From the NCBI GenBank assembly GCA_022478985.1, contig JAKSZP010004202.1:60016-124015 (forward strand): 64,000 nt of DNA, given 5' to 3'. The notes under the pieces were generated by a model. It was not told the DNA's origin. It saw only the letters and a list, made by a program, of their open reading frames with translations, and ran no database searches. The stretch comes from Massospora cicadina. Its lineage: Eukaryota > Entomophthoromycota > Entomophthoromycetes > Entomophthorales > Entomophthoraceae. Of this stretch, positions 44,490 through 56,379 are shown one piece after another. The translations under genes were made by a program, and so were the position numbers. The stretch's first letter is position 1; each line of letters starts with the position of its first letter.

Positions 44490-45867
44490 TTATCCCTCAT
44501 TTTGGTACCAATGTTACTTGAGTAAAAAGTCACCCATAAAGTGAAAATTTTGGCCATAGTCAATACTGGACCTCTAGTAAATGACATATCTTCCTGGCTA
44601 TTAAAGTAGATAAAAATTGCTCTGGATCAGAACCACACTTTAGATTGCGGAACTTCAGGGATGCATCAGACTTGCTCTCTAGGCGCTTACTCATCCCTGC
44701 AACTTTGGTTAAGATCACTGGTAGTGACAGCCTCAGTGATCATGGTAAAGAATGATGGACATGACCTTCTCATAGCCACCAAATTCCTGGCTGAATTTGA
44801 TACCCAAATAAGTCCTTAGGACTTATTCTTCTTTTTTAGGGTATTGTATCCCCTTAGTCATAATTTTTTACCCTAAGGAAAAAGGAAAGAGAAAGCCTAG
44901 GAGTTTCTTACTAGAGCACCAAACTACAACAAACAGCTAGATTACTGAGTAGTTAGACCAAAGGGTAAGCTACTCCCTTCCATTGTGGAAGTTCAGGAAG
45001 GGATGTCTGTGTATACATAACCGCGTAACCATACCTCTGAAATTACAGATTCTAATGGACACTGGCCTCCAAATTTTCATTCCGTCAGACCATCTACTGG
45101 ACATTCGTGGATATCCAAATATGGCTAATTAGGAACCTCTCACCTGCCCAGGGGTACTGGATCCAGATTACTGAAGCCCTTTAACTATCTTAATGGCTAA
45201 CCTTACTGATCAACTGATGCAGATAACTCAAAACCGACCTATTGCATATACTAGAACAATACCCTCTGATCAAGTTGAGTCCATCTGTGGGTGTGGAACA
45301 TTGCAAGATTTAGGAATTGATGAAGGTACTACAATATCAAGTTGAAGTAGAGATAGGTGAAACCCTCTCCTATGAGCAACAGAGACAGGCAGATGCCTTA
45401 AAAATAAGTATGCTATATTTTCCAGGGTCCAGACTATTTTGGAATGATAAAGGGAGTGCAGCACAGGGTTCTTACTGGCGACGCCCCTCTGATCCACGCT
45501 TAAACATATTAAAAGTTCAAGGTCAAAGAAGCCAGGTTACAAAATAGCTAAAGCAACTCCTGCATGCTGAATTGTTTAAAGTGTCTCAAAGTCCTTGGAA
45601 TCGGAGTTGCTGCTGGTGAGGAAAAGGGGTGGAGGGCATTGGGTAGTATTGGATTACTTCCAACTATGTGTTATTACTTAAACGGACAGCTAACCACTAC
45701 CCAAATTGACAATAAGTTATGACTCTTAGCAGGATCTCAGTGTTTCTTGGCAATGGATCTCACCAGTGGGTATTGGCAGATTGAGACTGTGCTGAATAAT
45801 AGGGAGAAATGCGCGATTATAGCGAGTGAAGGGTTCTTTGAGCCCGCGCACATGCCTTTAGGGCTAT
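44490..45867 (+). pseudogene. Gypsy F protease and first half of RT
   Basis: KILAIVNTGPLVNDISSWLL is the protease active site, with Asn for the catalytic Asp. HDLLIATKFLAEFDTQ is its second half. The RT begins near 45240, includes the MDLTSGYWQIE-type block (about 45752-45785) and reaches EKCAIIASEGFFEPAHMPLG. The next codon is interrupted by element G after GGGCTAT. The frame continues at 51931 with CNAPAMFQRAMDCL. Confidence 0.85.
45863..45867 (+). repeat. Target-site duplication of gypsy G, left copy
   Basis: GCTAT, identical to 51926-51930 on the other side of G. The bases belong to the F RT codons Gly-Leu-Cys (GGGCTATGC). Confidence 0.92.
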
Positions 45868-46363
45868 TGTTAACTTTTGGCAGTTTATTTTGAATCAGCC
45901 GAGCTGGTTACACAGGGTAAACCCGTTGAGCAACGGATGAGCAATATGATGATCTCTGGTCTTCAATAAATACTTATAAAGAGTTAATAATAAGGAGCTA
46001 TCACCCTGATGGTAACAATTTATTTACTACTAAAACTAAAGGCTAATCCCACTAACCTTTCACTACTCTCTTCTCATCCAAAAAACCCCATTTCTCATTC
46101 TAACGCTCAACTCTTAATCCTTGGTATTCTTAATCAGTTCCGACTCTTCCACTTAGTAATTCTCTATTTGCTACAGTTTTAGGTTTTTTATGCCATCATT
46201 AAAGATTTGGTGGAACGCCCTCAATTCGCTGAATTATGAATACTTTGATTAATTCACCTTATGTCAACATAATCTTTTGCTCAACCTTGAGGCTCACCTC
46301 AGCTCCTAATTTACAATCTGCCGGATATATGGCTTATCATCCAGTCATATCAATTTCATAACA
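45868..46363 (-). repeat. 3' LTR of gypsy G
   Basis: 496 bp. In element orientation it runs from TGTTATGAAATTG to GTTAACA. It shares nearly all of its sequence with 51432-51925. It carries one arm (46332-46347) of the hairpin that brackets the PPT. Confidence 0.93.
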
Positions 46364-46395
46364 TTACCCCCCCCCCCTTTGACTGGATGATAAGC
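46364..46395 (-). promoter_or_regulatory. Polypurine tract of gypsy G in a 16-bp hairpin
   Basis: On the minus strand a long G run (AAAGGGGGGGGGG-type) precedes the LTR. Arms GCTTATCATCCAGTCA (complement of 46380-46395) and TGACTGGATGATAAGC (complement of 46332-46347) pair perfectly across it. This is the same arrangement as in U. Confidence 0.82.
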
Positions 46396-47440
46396 TTTTA
46401 TTGTTTGTATGCCCGAAAGAACTTTGCATGTACTCAGTTAATAATCTGACCTTCTGTGGGTTCCTATATGGTGTAGGAATCTAGACCAGTCTTCTTTATT
46501 ATTTCAAACGGTCCAGTCCAGATGTTAGCGAGCTTGTTCTTCCTTCCAAATCCACGTTGGTCATGGAACAAGACATGATCTCCTATAGAGAACTGTGGAA
46601 GTCTGCTACATCTACTTTGGTCAGCCACCTGATTACAAATCTTCTTAGCTAAGCTGGTTGAATAAACTTCTGTTTATAATTTTATTAGCGTGTCTGTTAA
46701 GTTGGCCAGATAACGCTGCGATTCTACTCCGTCATTATCCTCCACACAGGAGTAAACCAAGTTGGGAAAAGCTGGATATCTACCATAGAGCAATCTGTAA
46801 GGACTTTTACCCATTAACAAGTGGTAGCTGATATTATAGACAAAGACGGCGGTAACAGGAGTGCACTTTATTCAGAGGTCTAATCCTTTACCAACTTATC
46901 AAGAATGTTCACCAGTGTTCCGTTGATCCGTTTCATCATTCCATTAGATTCAGAGTGGTAGGGTGTAGTCAAGATCCCGCGGATTGCCATCAATTCGTTC
47001 AACTTGGGCTGGATATGTGATGTGAAATTGGTTCCGTAATCTGTGAGGATAGATTGCAGAGAGCCATGTTGCTGTATACACTCCATTATAAACTTGGTGG
47101 TGGTGAAAGCTCCCAAATCATTGATTGCCCTTGCTTCCACCCATCTCGTCGAATGATCAATGTCTACTATTATATATTTAGAGCGGTTTGAACAATTCAG
47201 CATAGGCCTCACCAAATTAAGAGAAGCAGCATGTCATGAATAACGAGGCTTAACCAGCTGGTAGGCGTTCTTCTTGAGGAATGGTTTCTCCACTTTTCAC
47301 TGGTGACAGCAAGCAACCATCTCAAGCACATCATAGTGCATACGCTCTCAATAGTAACAGGGTCATATGAACTCTATCATCTTCTGCAACCCTCCATGAA
47401 CTACTGCTCTATGAGAATCCATAATTTATGGCTGGTATAG
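46396..47440 (-). pseudogene. Gypsy G integrase
   Basis: The core frame 47215-46880 reads SNRSKYIIVDIDHSTRWVEA, then ILTDYGTNFTSHIQPKLNEL and SESNGMMKRINGTLVNIL. The first catalytic position reads LLNLVRP (Asn for Asp), the second is Asp, and the third is Lys for Glu. The C-terminal part (LANIWTGPFEII, then VHAKFFRAYKQ) ends right at the PPT, with no extra module, unlike gypsy U. The zinc finger lies at about 47250-47430, decayed. Confidence 0.88.
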
Positions 47441-47699
47441 TGGAATGTTTTGGGAAACTCAGCGCAATTCTCCAAATTGCTTATATAGTTCCCATCGCAC
47501 AAAAAGGTGTTGCAACAAAGCCATCAAGCACTTTGATCACTGGTGGCGGCTCATCTTGGTATTGGCCCATAATCATTTTCTCATACATTATGTCCGCCAA
47601 ATCCACAGTGATGGCAACCAATGGTAATTGTGAGAGACAGTCCACATTCTGGTGTTTTTCCCCTGGCTGGTGTACAATCTCAAAGTCATATGCTTGGAG

Positions 47700-48110
47700 C
47701 TTCAGGGCTCATCGCATGAGCCGCCCTTCTGGTTCTTAAAGATTCTGCAGCCAACGCAAGGAGGCATAATTGGTTACCACTTTGAATTTCACCCCGTGGA
47801 GGTATACTTGGAACTGTTTATAAACATATATAACCACCAAGCACTCCCACTTAGTCACAGTTGAAAACTGTTCATGACAATTCAGGCTTTGGCTGCAAAA
47901 AGCAATGGGGTGCTCCACACCTTCATCATCTTTTTGGGACAGCATGGCCCATACAGCTGAAAAGAAAGCACCCATTTGTACAATAGAATCCTTATTTAAA
48001 ATTAGGTAATTGCAAAACATGCGCAATAGCCAACGCGGTCTGCAGGACATCAAAAGCATTCTAACATTGTTCCTTCCAGTCGAAGGTGGCATTATTCTTT
48101 ATAACTCAAA
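47700..48110 (-). pseudogene. Gypsy G RNase H
   Basis: The frame 48092-47736 includes VWAMLSQKDDEGVEHPIAFC, then SQSLNCHEQFSTVTKWECLV and HGVKFKVVTNYASLRWLQNL. This is the standard gypsy RNase H, missing its N-terminal strand through a frameshift. Confidence 0.85.
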
Positions 48111-48149
48111 GAAAACGGTGCGCCAATACACCTGAAGTTGGGAATGAAC

Positions 48150-48760
48150 ATCTGGTAATAACCAGCCATCCCTAAAAACAACTGGATATCTCGCTTGTTT
48201 CCCTGCCAAGTCATCTTATGTATAGCTTCCACCTTCTCCAGCTTCATTTAAGCCCTTTTTAGTCCACCATGAAACTAAGGTATTCCAATTGCTCCTTGAA
48301 AGGATGGTATTTCCGAGGCTTGATCTTGATGTTAGCAGCAGCAAGTCTGAGGAACACTTTTTCTAAGTGGTCAAGATGCTCTTTGAATGTCTGCAAGAAC
48401 ACGTTGATATTATCAAGGTAGACTAGAACGCAGGACAGCTTCAAGTTACCTAAGATTGTATTATAGCACGCTGGAACGTAACTGGGGCGTTGCACAACCC
48501 TTGAGGCATATGCGTGGGTTGGAACAACCCCTTTAAGGTGATTATAGCGCATTTCATATGTTCTGCCGCTGGCAACTCAATCTGCCAGTACCCCAATATC
48601 AAGTCCATGGCGGAGAAGTAGTTTGCGCCTCCCAGACGATCTAAAGCGTCATCAATCCGTGGGAGAGGATAGGAATCCTTCTTAGTGATGCTACTAAGCT
48701 TCTGGTAGTCAATGACCACTCGCTTTGTGTCATCTTTTTCTTAACAAATAGCATCAGTAA
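48150..48760 (-). pseudogene. Gypsy G reverse transcriptase
   Basis: MVIDYQKLSSITKKDSYPLP opens the preserved part (48719). Then come FSAMDLILGYWQIELPAAEH, MPQGLCNAPVTFQRAI and, in the overlapping frame 48552-48259, SCVLVYLDNINVFLQTFKEH with HLEKVFLRLAAANIKIKPRK. The catalytic pair is YLDN, second Asp to Asn, a G-to-A change on the coding strand. Confidence 0.9.
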
Positions 48761-49479
48761 TTCCCACAGACTCTTGGAAGGCTCTAACATCCCCTGCAAA
48801 ATCAATTTGTCTACCTCATCAAAGACTACTTCCTACGCCGCCTTATATCACTGGATGGGCCGTGACCAAATATGAGGTTGGTCTCCCATGTCTACCCAAC
48901 GCACTACCCCGCATGTGCATCCAAAATCATCATTAGAAGCAAAAATATCTCAGTATTTTCAAACAGAGCCATCGCCCTATCTTTCTGTTCATCTGACAGC
49001 CCAGTTAGGGCCTCATGCAGAACCACGGTCATTATTCCAAATGATGTTTTTAAAGGCAGGCCAAGGTCCTCCTACAAACTGAAATTGTAAATATGGTGAA
49101 CCTCATCAATAGGGGCCAAGTTTAAATAAGCTACCACTTGGTGCCTAGGGCAATCATAGCCTCCTACTGAAAGTTCTTTATCAACACTTCACTTCCCCCC
49201 TATCCTGGTAACAGTAACCCTTGTACCACATGAAATTATAAGCTGGGATTGCTGGTAGGACTACATAATTTTTCCGTATAAACCTTTGGTAATATCAATC
49301 TCAAGCTCTTTCCCTAGTATGACTTGATGCCCAGAAGGTATGCTTAACGCACTTGCAGCCCATAGCGGAATACTGTTATACTCATAAACTTTGGTTAGGA
49401 AGGGCTCTGGTCCTCCACTTCATCCGCCAAATTGAACATGAATCACCCCATTGCTATATGCTAGATTAATCTGACAAAA

Positions 49480-49860
49480 GAAGATTGGGTCCTTTGGGAC
49501 TCCGCTGGAGGTAAAGTAAATGGAGATCTGTTGTCCTAGGATAATAAATTGTTTCTTCTTCCATATTGACCATGGCTCCAAATCACCGCATGAATGTGGC
49601 TCCAATCAACATGTCATAATTGTTATTAGGCAAAACCACAACTGGATCAGATGGCTGACCACCCAAACCTCAAAGGCAACACATTGTATGCGCCCTCTGA
49701 CACAGTGTTCTGGGTCCATGCAGTCCCATACATTAATTGGTGTTCCACATCAGGATTCAGTGAAAGCTTAGCCACAAGCTTGGTGGATATTATATTGACA
49801 GGAGCGCCAGTATCGATAATTGCCCAAATTTTGGTATTTTGTACAAAAATGTCACAGTAA
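49480..49860 (-). pseudogene. Gypsy G aspartic protease
   Basis: On the minus strand, IIDTGAPVNIISTKLVAKLS (around 49830-49770) has an intact DTGA active site. NPDVEHQLMYGTAWTQNTVS and EGAYNVLPLRFG follow. It aligns closely with the proteases of C, D and E. Stops appear downstream. Confidence 0.85.
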
Positions 49861-50329
49861 TTACACTACAAATAATAAGAACCTTGTTGTTTATTACATA
49901 AACATCTAAGGGCTTTTGGTTATCCAGAAAAGTGAGTATACTGGCGCCGACATGAGGATATTCCTAGGCAATTTTCTCTACTGGTTCTGCTACTTCCACC
50001 CCCTCTAGAGCTGTGACCTTCATTAAGGGTCTGACTCCAACCATACTATTTCGCTCCAGGATTTTTCAAGTGTATGGTTTTTGAACATCTCGGCAGAACT
50101 CCAAGTCTATGATATTGGGGTCCCTCCCTTAGTTTGAGGCCAAGAGTTCGTAGGGGATTTGTTAATATTATAAATCATTGGATTGATCACCAGGACTAAC
50201 ACAAAGTGACTCATGGGAATCCTCAGTTACAAATTAAATTTAGATTAGCGTAATTAAAGTGTCCCATCTCTATTCCACTCAATCTTTAGCCCTGGTTAAT
50301 TGGGGAAGCCAGTACTGCATTAGCATTCA

Positions 50330-51310
50330 GTCTTTCTGGACAGCTAGAAGCATAATGGCCTCTTTGATTGCATGAGAAACAAGAATTTGTAAGTTGCCCT
50401 AATCCCTGTATCACACCCAAAGGTCTAGTTTGGATATTATATAATGGATTTTAATTTTCTGATAATGAGCTGGTTGATAATAATGGGGATGGAATGGATC
50501 TGGCAACACGTAGAGGACAAGTGATGCCCAGCAGATTATAACCAAGTTGTTATACATTTCCCAAAAGGGATTTAGTAGCAGTTTTAAGGACTTTCCATTC
50601 CACATTGGGAGCACTAAAAATGAAAGATAAACGGCGTAAATGACGGACGATTTTTAATAGCTCTGCGTTGTCTTGAAGAATGTAGGACATAACATTATAT
50701 AGGTCTCAATATGGTTTGACAGCTTCCATCATCACTAACCCCACCTCCTTGTTAGCTAAGATATTTTCTCTTATCAACACATGAGCCTCAGCCATGAACC
50801 ACTCCACAAACTCCACCAAGGACTCATTCTTTTGAAACATATTGTCATAAACTCAGCCTTGCACTGAGCATTTCTGCCACACCCCCAAACAGGCGGATTT
50901 AGTCTCCTAATCTCTTGATAGGTTATGGTACTACTCTTAAGATAGCATGTGACCTTGTCAGCGCTTGCAACATCCAAAGCGGATAACAACAGTTTAGCTT
51001 TCTGCAGATTGGAAGCCCCTTCCACAGTGAATTAAACCGCTTAAAGAATCCATGTATATTTCTGTTGCGGTTAAATGGGCCAGCTTGTCACTGCAGACTC
51101 CTTCCTCCCCAACACAACTATTCCATTTAACTCTGCACAGTATAGCCTCTCTGTAGTTTCGCCCAAGCGGTTGGCAAGTTGGTTGGTTTGGCCACCCACC
51201 AAGTGCAGTTATTGGAAGGCCTTGGCGAGATGATCTAATGCTTTTATTATCACGGAAAAGCATTTTTTGAGCCTGGAATAGGGTATCCAAGGCAAGCTTC
51301 AATTCCGCAT
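50330..51310 (-). pseudogene. Gypsy G gag with intact zinc knuckle
   Basis: Capsid-type frames are 51302-50994 (LALDTLFQAQKMLFRDNKSI) and 51025-50774 (LQKAKLLLSALDVASADKVT, then KAEFMTICFKRMSPW). The knuckle CFSCNQRGHYASSC lies at about 50337-50380 and is an intact CX2CX4HX4C. The product would be the structural protein. Frameshifts separate the capsid pieces. Confidence 0.8.
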
Positions 51311-51414
51311 ATTAAGATAATTCAATAAACTGGGGTATTACCCCTTCAAAGTGGGCTGGTTGCGCCATGGCTTTGGTGAGTATGAAAATTTTCAGGGAGT
51401 TGATCAATGGGCCC

Positions 51415-51430
51415 CCTGTATTGAGCACCA
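51415..51430 (-). promoter_or_regulatory. Primer-binding site of gypsy G
   Basis: On the minus strand TGGTGCTCAATACAGG, 1 bp inside the 5' LTR end. One mismatch from the window consensus. Confidence 0.82.
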
Positions 51431-51431
51431 C

Positions 51432-51925
51432 TGTTACCTTTTGGTGGTTTAGTTTGTATCCACCAAGCTGGTTGCACAGGGTAAACCCGTTGAGCAATGG
51501 ACGAGTGATATGATGATCACTGGTCCTTCAATAAATAATTATAAAGGGTTAATAAGGAGCTATCGCCCTGATGTTACCAATTTATTGTTATTAAAACTAA
51601 CGGCTAATCCCATTAACCTTTCACTACTCTCTTCTTATCCAAAAAAAACCCCTTTCTCATTCTCACACCCAACTCTTAATCCTTGGTATTCATAATCAGT
51701 TCTGACCCTTCTGCTTACTAATTCTCTATCTGCTATAGTTTTAGGTGTTTTGTGCTATCATTGTAGCTTTTCCAGAATTCCCTTGATTTGCTGAACTATG
51801 ATTACTTAGATCGATTTGCCTCATGTCAACATAATCTTCTGCTCAATCTCAAGGCTCACCTTAACTCCTAAATTACAATCTGCCGTATATATGGCTTGTC
51901 TTCCAGTCATATCATTTTCATGACA
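51432..51925 (-). repeat. 5' LTR of gypsy G
   Basis: 494 bp. In element orientation it runs TGTCATGAAAATG to GGTAACA. Partner of 45868-46363. Followed on the plus strand by the GCTAT duplication. Confidence 0.93.
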
Positions 51926-51930
51926 GCTAT

Positions 51931-52870
51931 GCAACGCTCCAGCCATGTTTCAGAGGGCGATGGACTGCCTACTTGGGGATTTGAAGATGGCATTTGTACT
52001 AGTTTTAATTAGATGATGTGATGGTATTCGCCAAAACTTTTTAACAACATTTAACCCATCTAAGGGAGGAGTTTGAACATTTTTGCTCTGCTTCACTGAA
52101 ATTGAAGCTCAAAAAACCCAGTTTCTAGACCAAAATGGAATTCCTTGAGCATTAGGTTACCCAATAAGAATCTCGCCACTATCCACCAAAGTGATTGCTG
52201 TCAAAAAATGACCTAACCAAGCAGTTTACATGATATATAGGTCTTTCTCAGAATGTTCAGTTATTACTGACAATTTATCCCCATTTTTCTGAAATATCCT
52301 AACCACTGATGATTTGCTTCATAAAGATGTCCCGCTCTAATGAGAAGAAACCCAATAGCAGGCCTACCATGTTTTAAGGAAGTTTTGCTACCGCTCCTTT
52401 AATAGTGCACCCCAAGTTCAACAACCCTTTCATACTTTTTACTGACACCAGCGACATGTCTGTAGGAGCCCTTCTGGATCAACTTGATGTAAAATAAAGG
52501 TGACCACCCTATAGCATACTTCAGTAAGACTTTATATTGACGGAAATAAACTACAGAAGCAGAACTTGAGTGTCTGGCTGTCCTTCTGGCCATCAAGAAT
52601 TTTTGTCCCTTCATGTATGTGAACCATTTCAATGTTGTGATGAACCACGCCACCATGCGATGACTACAACAAATGAAAGTCCCTAATATATTATTATTAG
52701 CCCGTTAGGCATTTAAACTTCAGTGTTACAATTTTGCAATTGTTCACCGCATTGTAATGGTGCATCAAAATGCTAATGGATCATCTCAGCTACCCATACT
52801 AACACTCTATTTTTCAGAAGAGGCCATATCTACAAGCACATTGCAAAACCTGAGGAGTGTAGTCAAAAAC
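51931..52870 (+). pseudogene. Gypsy F RT (second half) and RNase H
   Basis: The RT resumes CNAPAMFQRAMDCLLGDLKM. After a one-base shift the catalytic Asp-Asp and VMVFAKTF follow (about 52010-52040). RNase H reads HPKFNNPFILFTDTSDMSVG then ALLDQLD (about 52410-52490), keeping the first Asp. Stops and shifts are frequent. Confidence 0.85.
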
Positions 52871-54045
52871 CCCGGTGATCAGGCAGCGACTGAAGAAAAT
52901 GGCTGAGCAGACTCATATTGAAAATGGATTGTTGATAAACAAGTTGCAACATCTTGTCTGCCATATGTCTGACCATCTGCTAGAATGAAGTTCTCTCTGG
53001 AGGCCCATATGATCGTGGGCCATGACGCTCAATGAAGAATACCTATTAATGACTGAAGAAACTTTTATACTGGGATGGAATTATTGATAATAATCAAAAT
53101 GTCATCAATACCTGCTTCACGTGTACTAACCAGAAGCCTCCAAATCTGATATTAACACCAGGTTGCAAGTCCCATGACCCCGTTTGACATGGTTAGTATA
53201 GATGTTATTGGCCCCTTGCCTATGGCGATGTATGGCCATCGCTACATCATCTTATCAGTTGACCAGTTACAAAATGGGCGGATGCCATCTCTAATTCCTC
53301 GACCACCTCTAAGGCAACTACATCCTTCTTACAAAAACAGGTCTTCTCTTGACACATTAGTCCCAAGGCGCTGCTCTCTGATAATGGTACCAAGTTTGTT
53401 TCTAAAGTAGTCCTAATCTCAATTCACTGATGGGCACCCATCACTCTTTTATGGCACTCTATTATCCTGATACCAACGGAGCTGTAGAATAAGTGAATGG
53501 TATTCTAGTCACCATACTCCAAAAGATGGATCAATACGACCCTTCATGATGGAATTAATACTTGCCACCAGCTTTATTAGCAGCTTACCATGTAAGTTAA
53601 CATTAAATTATCAAGATTTCTCCTTTTTGAGATTTTTACTGATGAGATCTGACTCTGCTTTCAAGCGTACAGCCCATATTAGAAACCTCTACGCCTGATA
53701 CTACTGATCTCATGATGCAAAGGCTGGCTAATGAATTGTCCATGCTAGAAGCTTTAGCCGCTAAGTCCCTGGGACTATAACTAGATGAGAAGCTGAATGA
53801 AGCCATTCCTGAAAACAATTTTTCCCAAATATCAATTAGGAGATCTCTTCCTGTTCTACCATCACCAACTGGGAGGATGGGTCCACAAACTTGGCACTCT
53901 ATGGTCAGGCACTTACTGAGTGATCTATTAACAGGGACCAGAATATTCGATTGTCTCTGTCAAATTGGGCTCTGTTATGAGTAGAGTTTATGCCGAATTT
54001 CTCCAAAATTATATTTCTCCTTGGCAAGATCCTGGGGGGCATTGT
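52871..54045 (+). pseudogene. Gypsy F integrase
   Basis: DMVSIDVIGPLPMAMYGHRY holds the first catalytic Asp and LSDNGTKFVSKVV the second. NGAVE then a stop and VNGILVTILQKM keep the third acidic residue. F is therefore the only gypsy copy here with a readable complete DDE set, though in broken frames. The C-terminal region (LMMQRLANELSMLEALAAKS) continues to about 53990. A PPT-like GGGGGG follows before the LTR at 54046. Confidence 0.82.
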
Positions 54046-54638
54046 TGTGAATAATGAAACCACGCTGATATGGGTGATATTAAATGCATGCTTATTTGCA
54101 ACATGACCGGTGGATCTCTACCAATATGAGAGATATTCAATTCAATAAGGATAATGAGCTCCTGAAAAAGAATTCAAAAATCTCAAACCTTTCCAGAAAT
54201 CCCCAATTTACTTGGGTTAAGGAGCTGATTCACTTGGAAAAGATCTTGCCTATAAGAGGTCACCAGAAACTGCCACCGCGACCCAAAAGGACCAAGTATG
54301 CTGAAAGACTTTTCATTCTGCCATGCCAATCAGGAGATTTTTGTATCCAACTCTATCCCAATTTCCGCACAATGTCTATCCTAAAAGATCTCAATTCTCA
54401 CATGGCCCTATAAATATCCCCAATTTTTGATCACCTAGATTACCTTCAGTTTTGCCTGTATTCATTCAGAGATCCTACTTGTTCTAAGCGAACAGAGTTT
54501 GTCTCAATTTTATATTTTCATCGATAGACTGCCTAAGGAATGAACAACCCTAGGAGATCCCTGTTGGAGCTACATTAGACTAATAATACTTAGCCTTTAA
54601 AGGTCACAATCTTAAAAAAATAACAATACCTAAAAGCA
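54046..54638 (+). repeat. 3' LTR of gypsy F
   Basis: About 593 bp starting TGTGAATAATG and ending near TAAAAGCA. Partner of 23862-24477, including the TATA-like CCTATAAATATCCCC. The next codons restore gypsy E (SLYGEVFAPF). Confidence 0.8.
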
Positions 54639-55800
54639 AGTCTATATGGTGAAGTGTTTGCGCCCTTTGACCGCTCACTCAAGAACCTTTTTAGCACTGG
54701 GGCTCATTTTCCCAGGTCATGAAGATTAATGTATCAGTAGCTAACCTATACCCCTACCTAATTAAAGTGAAACAGTACTTTTGTTGCCTTCCTCCACATT
54801 CTACTGATGGGTTAACTGCAAGGTGTACACAAGTTTAATACAATGGTTGATTTAAGGTTGGAAGAGAAAAGTCGCAAGGCTGTCTGAAGGGTTTATCTCA
54901 TTAATCTATAGTTAGTCTGATGAATATATGAGAAAAATCAACCGATGGTCTTATTCAAAATACAACAGATTATGCAATGGAAAATTTTGATCTGGGATGC
55001 GCCAAGGGCGTATTACATCATATTGACACTGGGAACCATCCGCTGATATTCCTCCATCCCATCCGCTGGTCTAAGGTGGTGGATGAAGTTGTCAAAGAAG
55101 AGATCATCCAGCTGATTCAGAAAAGAATTCTGGTACCATCAAAAAGGCCGTAGGCGCTGCCAATCTTAATAAAAAAAAGAAGGCCGGATCTAACCAAATG
55201 GTAATCAACTACTGATGGCTCAACAACATAATAAGAAATATTCTTGCCCATCTGAGAATTGATGATGTGATCAACCAATTTGGTGGAGCAAAGTATTTCT
55301 CCGCCTTGGATCTGATCTTCATTTACTGGAAGATAGAGTCGCCCCCCAAAATAAACAAGAAAAATGCGCCATCATAATGATTCAAGGGCTGTTCAACCCA
55401 CGCAAATGCTGCAGGGCTTATCTAATACCCCACCGTGTTCCAATGGGCTATGGACAGCATACTGGGAGATTTGAAAATATCTTGCATCTTGGTTTATTTA
55501 AATGGTATAAACGCTTTATTAGGGAGGTTCACCAAGTATTTGTAGCTTTTAGAGGAAGTTTTCTGCCAGCTCGCTGCCACCAACCTGAAAGTCAAGCCCA
55601 AGAGATGTAACTTTTTCTGAGTGCAACTTGAGTATCTGGGCTTCATTATTCACAAAGAGGGCCTACGGCCCCAGCTGGTAAAAGTGGAGGCCATTTAGAA
55701 GATGAATATGCCAGCCAGCAAGTGGGACATCAAGGTTTTCATAGGGTTGGTCATCTATTACTAGCAGTTCATAGAAACTTTATTAAAGTAGGGAGCTGCT
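54639..55800 (+). pseudogene. Gypsy E linker and reverse transcriptase
   Basis: SLYGEVFAPF followed by the frame INVSVANLYPYLIKVKQYF matches the linker of C (EIDILLANLTR, IKVKRYQVVAF). RT blocks are HIDTGNHPLIFLHPIRWSKV, KYFSALDLI, TVFQWAMDSILGDLKISCIL and VYLNGINALL. The catalytic YLDD is YLNG. QRA has become QWA, the product of CGG to TGG. It is very broken. Confidence 0.82.
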
Positions 55801-55879
55801 ATTCCACTTGTTGAAATCTGGAATCCAACTCAAATGGATGACATACTGTCAACTGGCTTTTGACCGCCTTTGCACATGT

Positions 55880-56310
55880 CTCACTTTGGTGCTAATATTT
55901 ATGTACTAATTTTGACAAAAGGTTTGTGAGTCAGATGGACGCATCCCTCACCGCCTTAGGAACATGTTGTACCATCGCATGGACAAAGGAGTAGAACATC
56001 ACCACAGCATACTGCAGTCAGACGTTAGACATATATGATCATAATTACGCTTTTAGATAAAAATGGATTTCTAGCGATGATTTATGCATGCAATCAGTTT
56101 ATGGTCTACATTTATGAAGTGCACATAAAGGTGGTAACTGACAATCATTGATTAAAGGACTACAGAACCTCAAGGAGCGCGATGGATGCCTAGATCGCTG
56201 GGTATTTAAGTTGCAGGCGTTTGATTTTGATATTTAGCACCAGCCCGGTGTGAAACATCAGAACGCTGATATATTGTTTTGGCTCCCTACCGTTGCATTG
56301 ATTGCTGACA
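55880..56310 (+). pseudogene. Gypsy E RNase H
   Basis: The start is shifted (RWTHPSPP where MDASLTALG would be read in the next frame, about 55933-55970). The end is clear: KVVTDNH, then LQNLKERDGCLDRWVFKLQA, FDFDI and HQPGVKHQNADILFWLPTVA (about 56130-56295). The gypsy hallmark LSRLP is LFWLP. Confidence 0.75.
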
Positions 56311-56379
56311 TAGATGGTCTTTAAACAAAATGCTGAGTGGCCAATATGATAACAAGCCAGAAGGAGTACAACGTGATAT

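Larger units (their letters stand above)
45868..51925 (-). mobile_element. Gypsy G, complete minus-strand element inserted in F RT
   Basis: 6.06 kb with LTRs 45868-46363 and 51432-51925, perfect GCTAT duplication, PBS, gag, knuckle, protease, RT, RNase H, integrase and PPT, all reading on the minus strand. Its LTR is homologous to that of gypsy U. The order of features and the rejoined F reading frame make the insertion certain. Catalytic changes in RT (YLDN) and integrase (two of three) show the copy is dead. Confidence 0.95.

Noticed and set aside
53636..53818. Minus-strand ORF in the F integrase region
   Set aside because: Shadow of the plus-strand integrase C-terminus (LMMQRLANELSMLEALAAKS).
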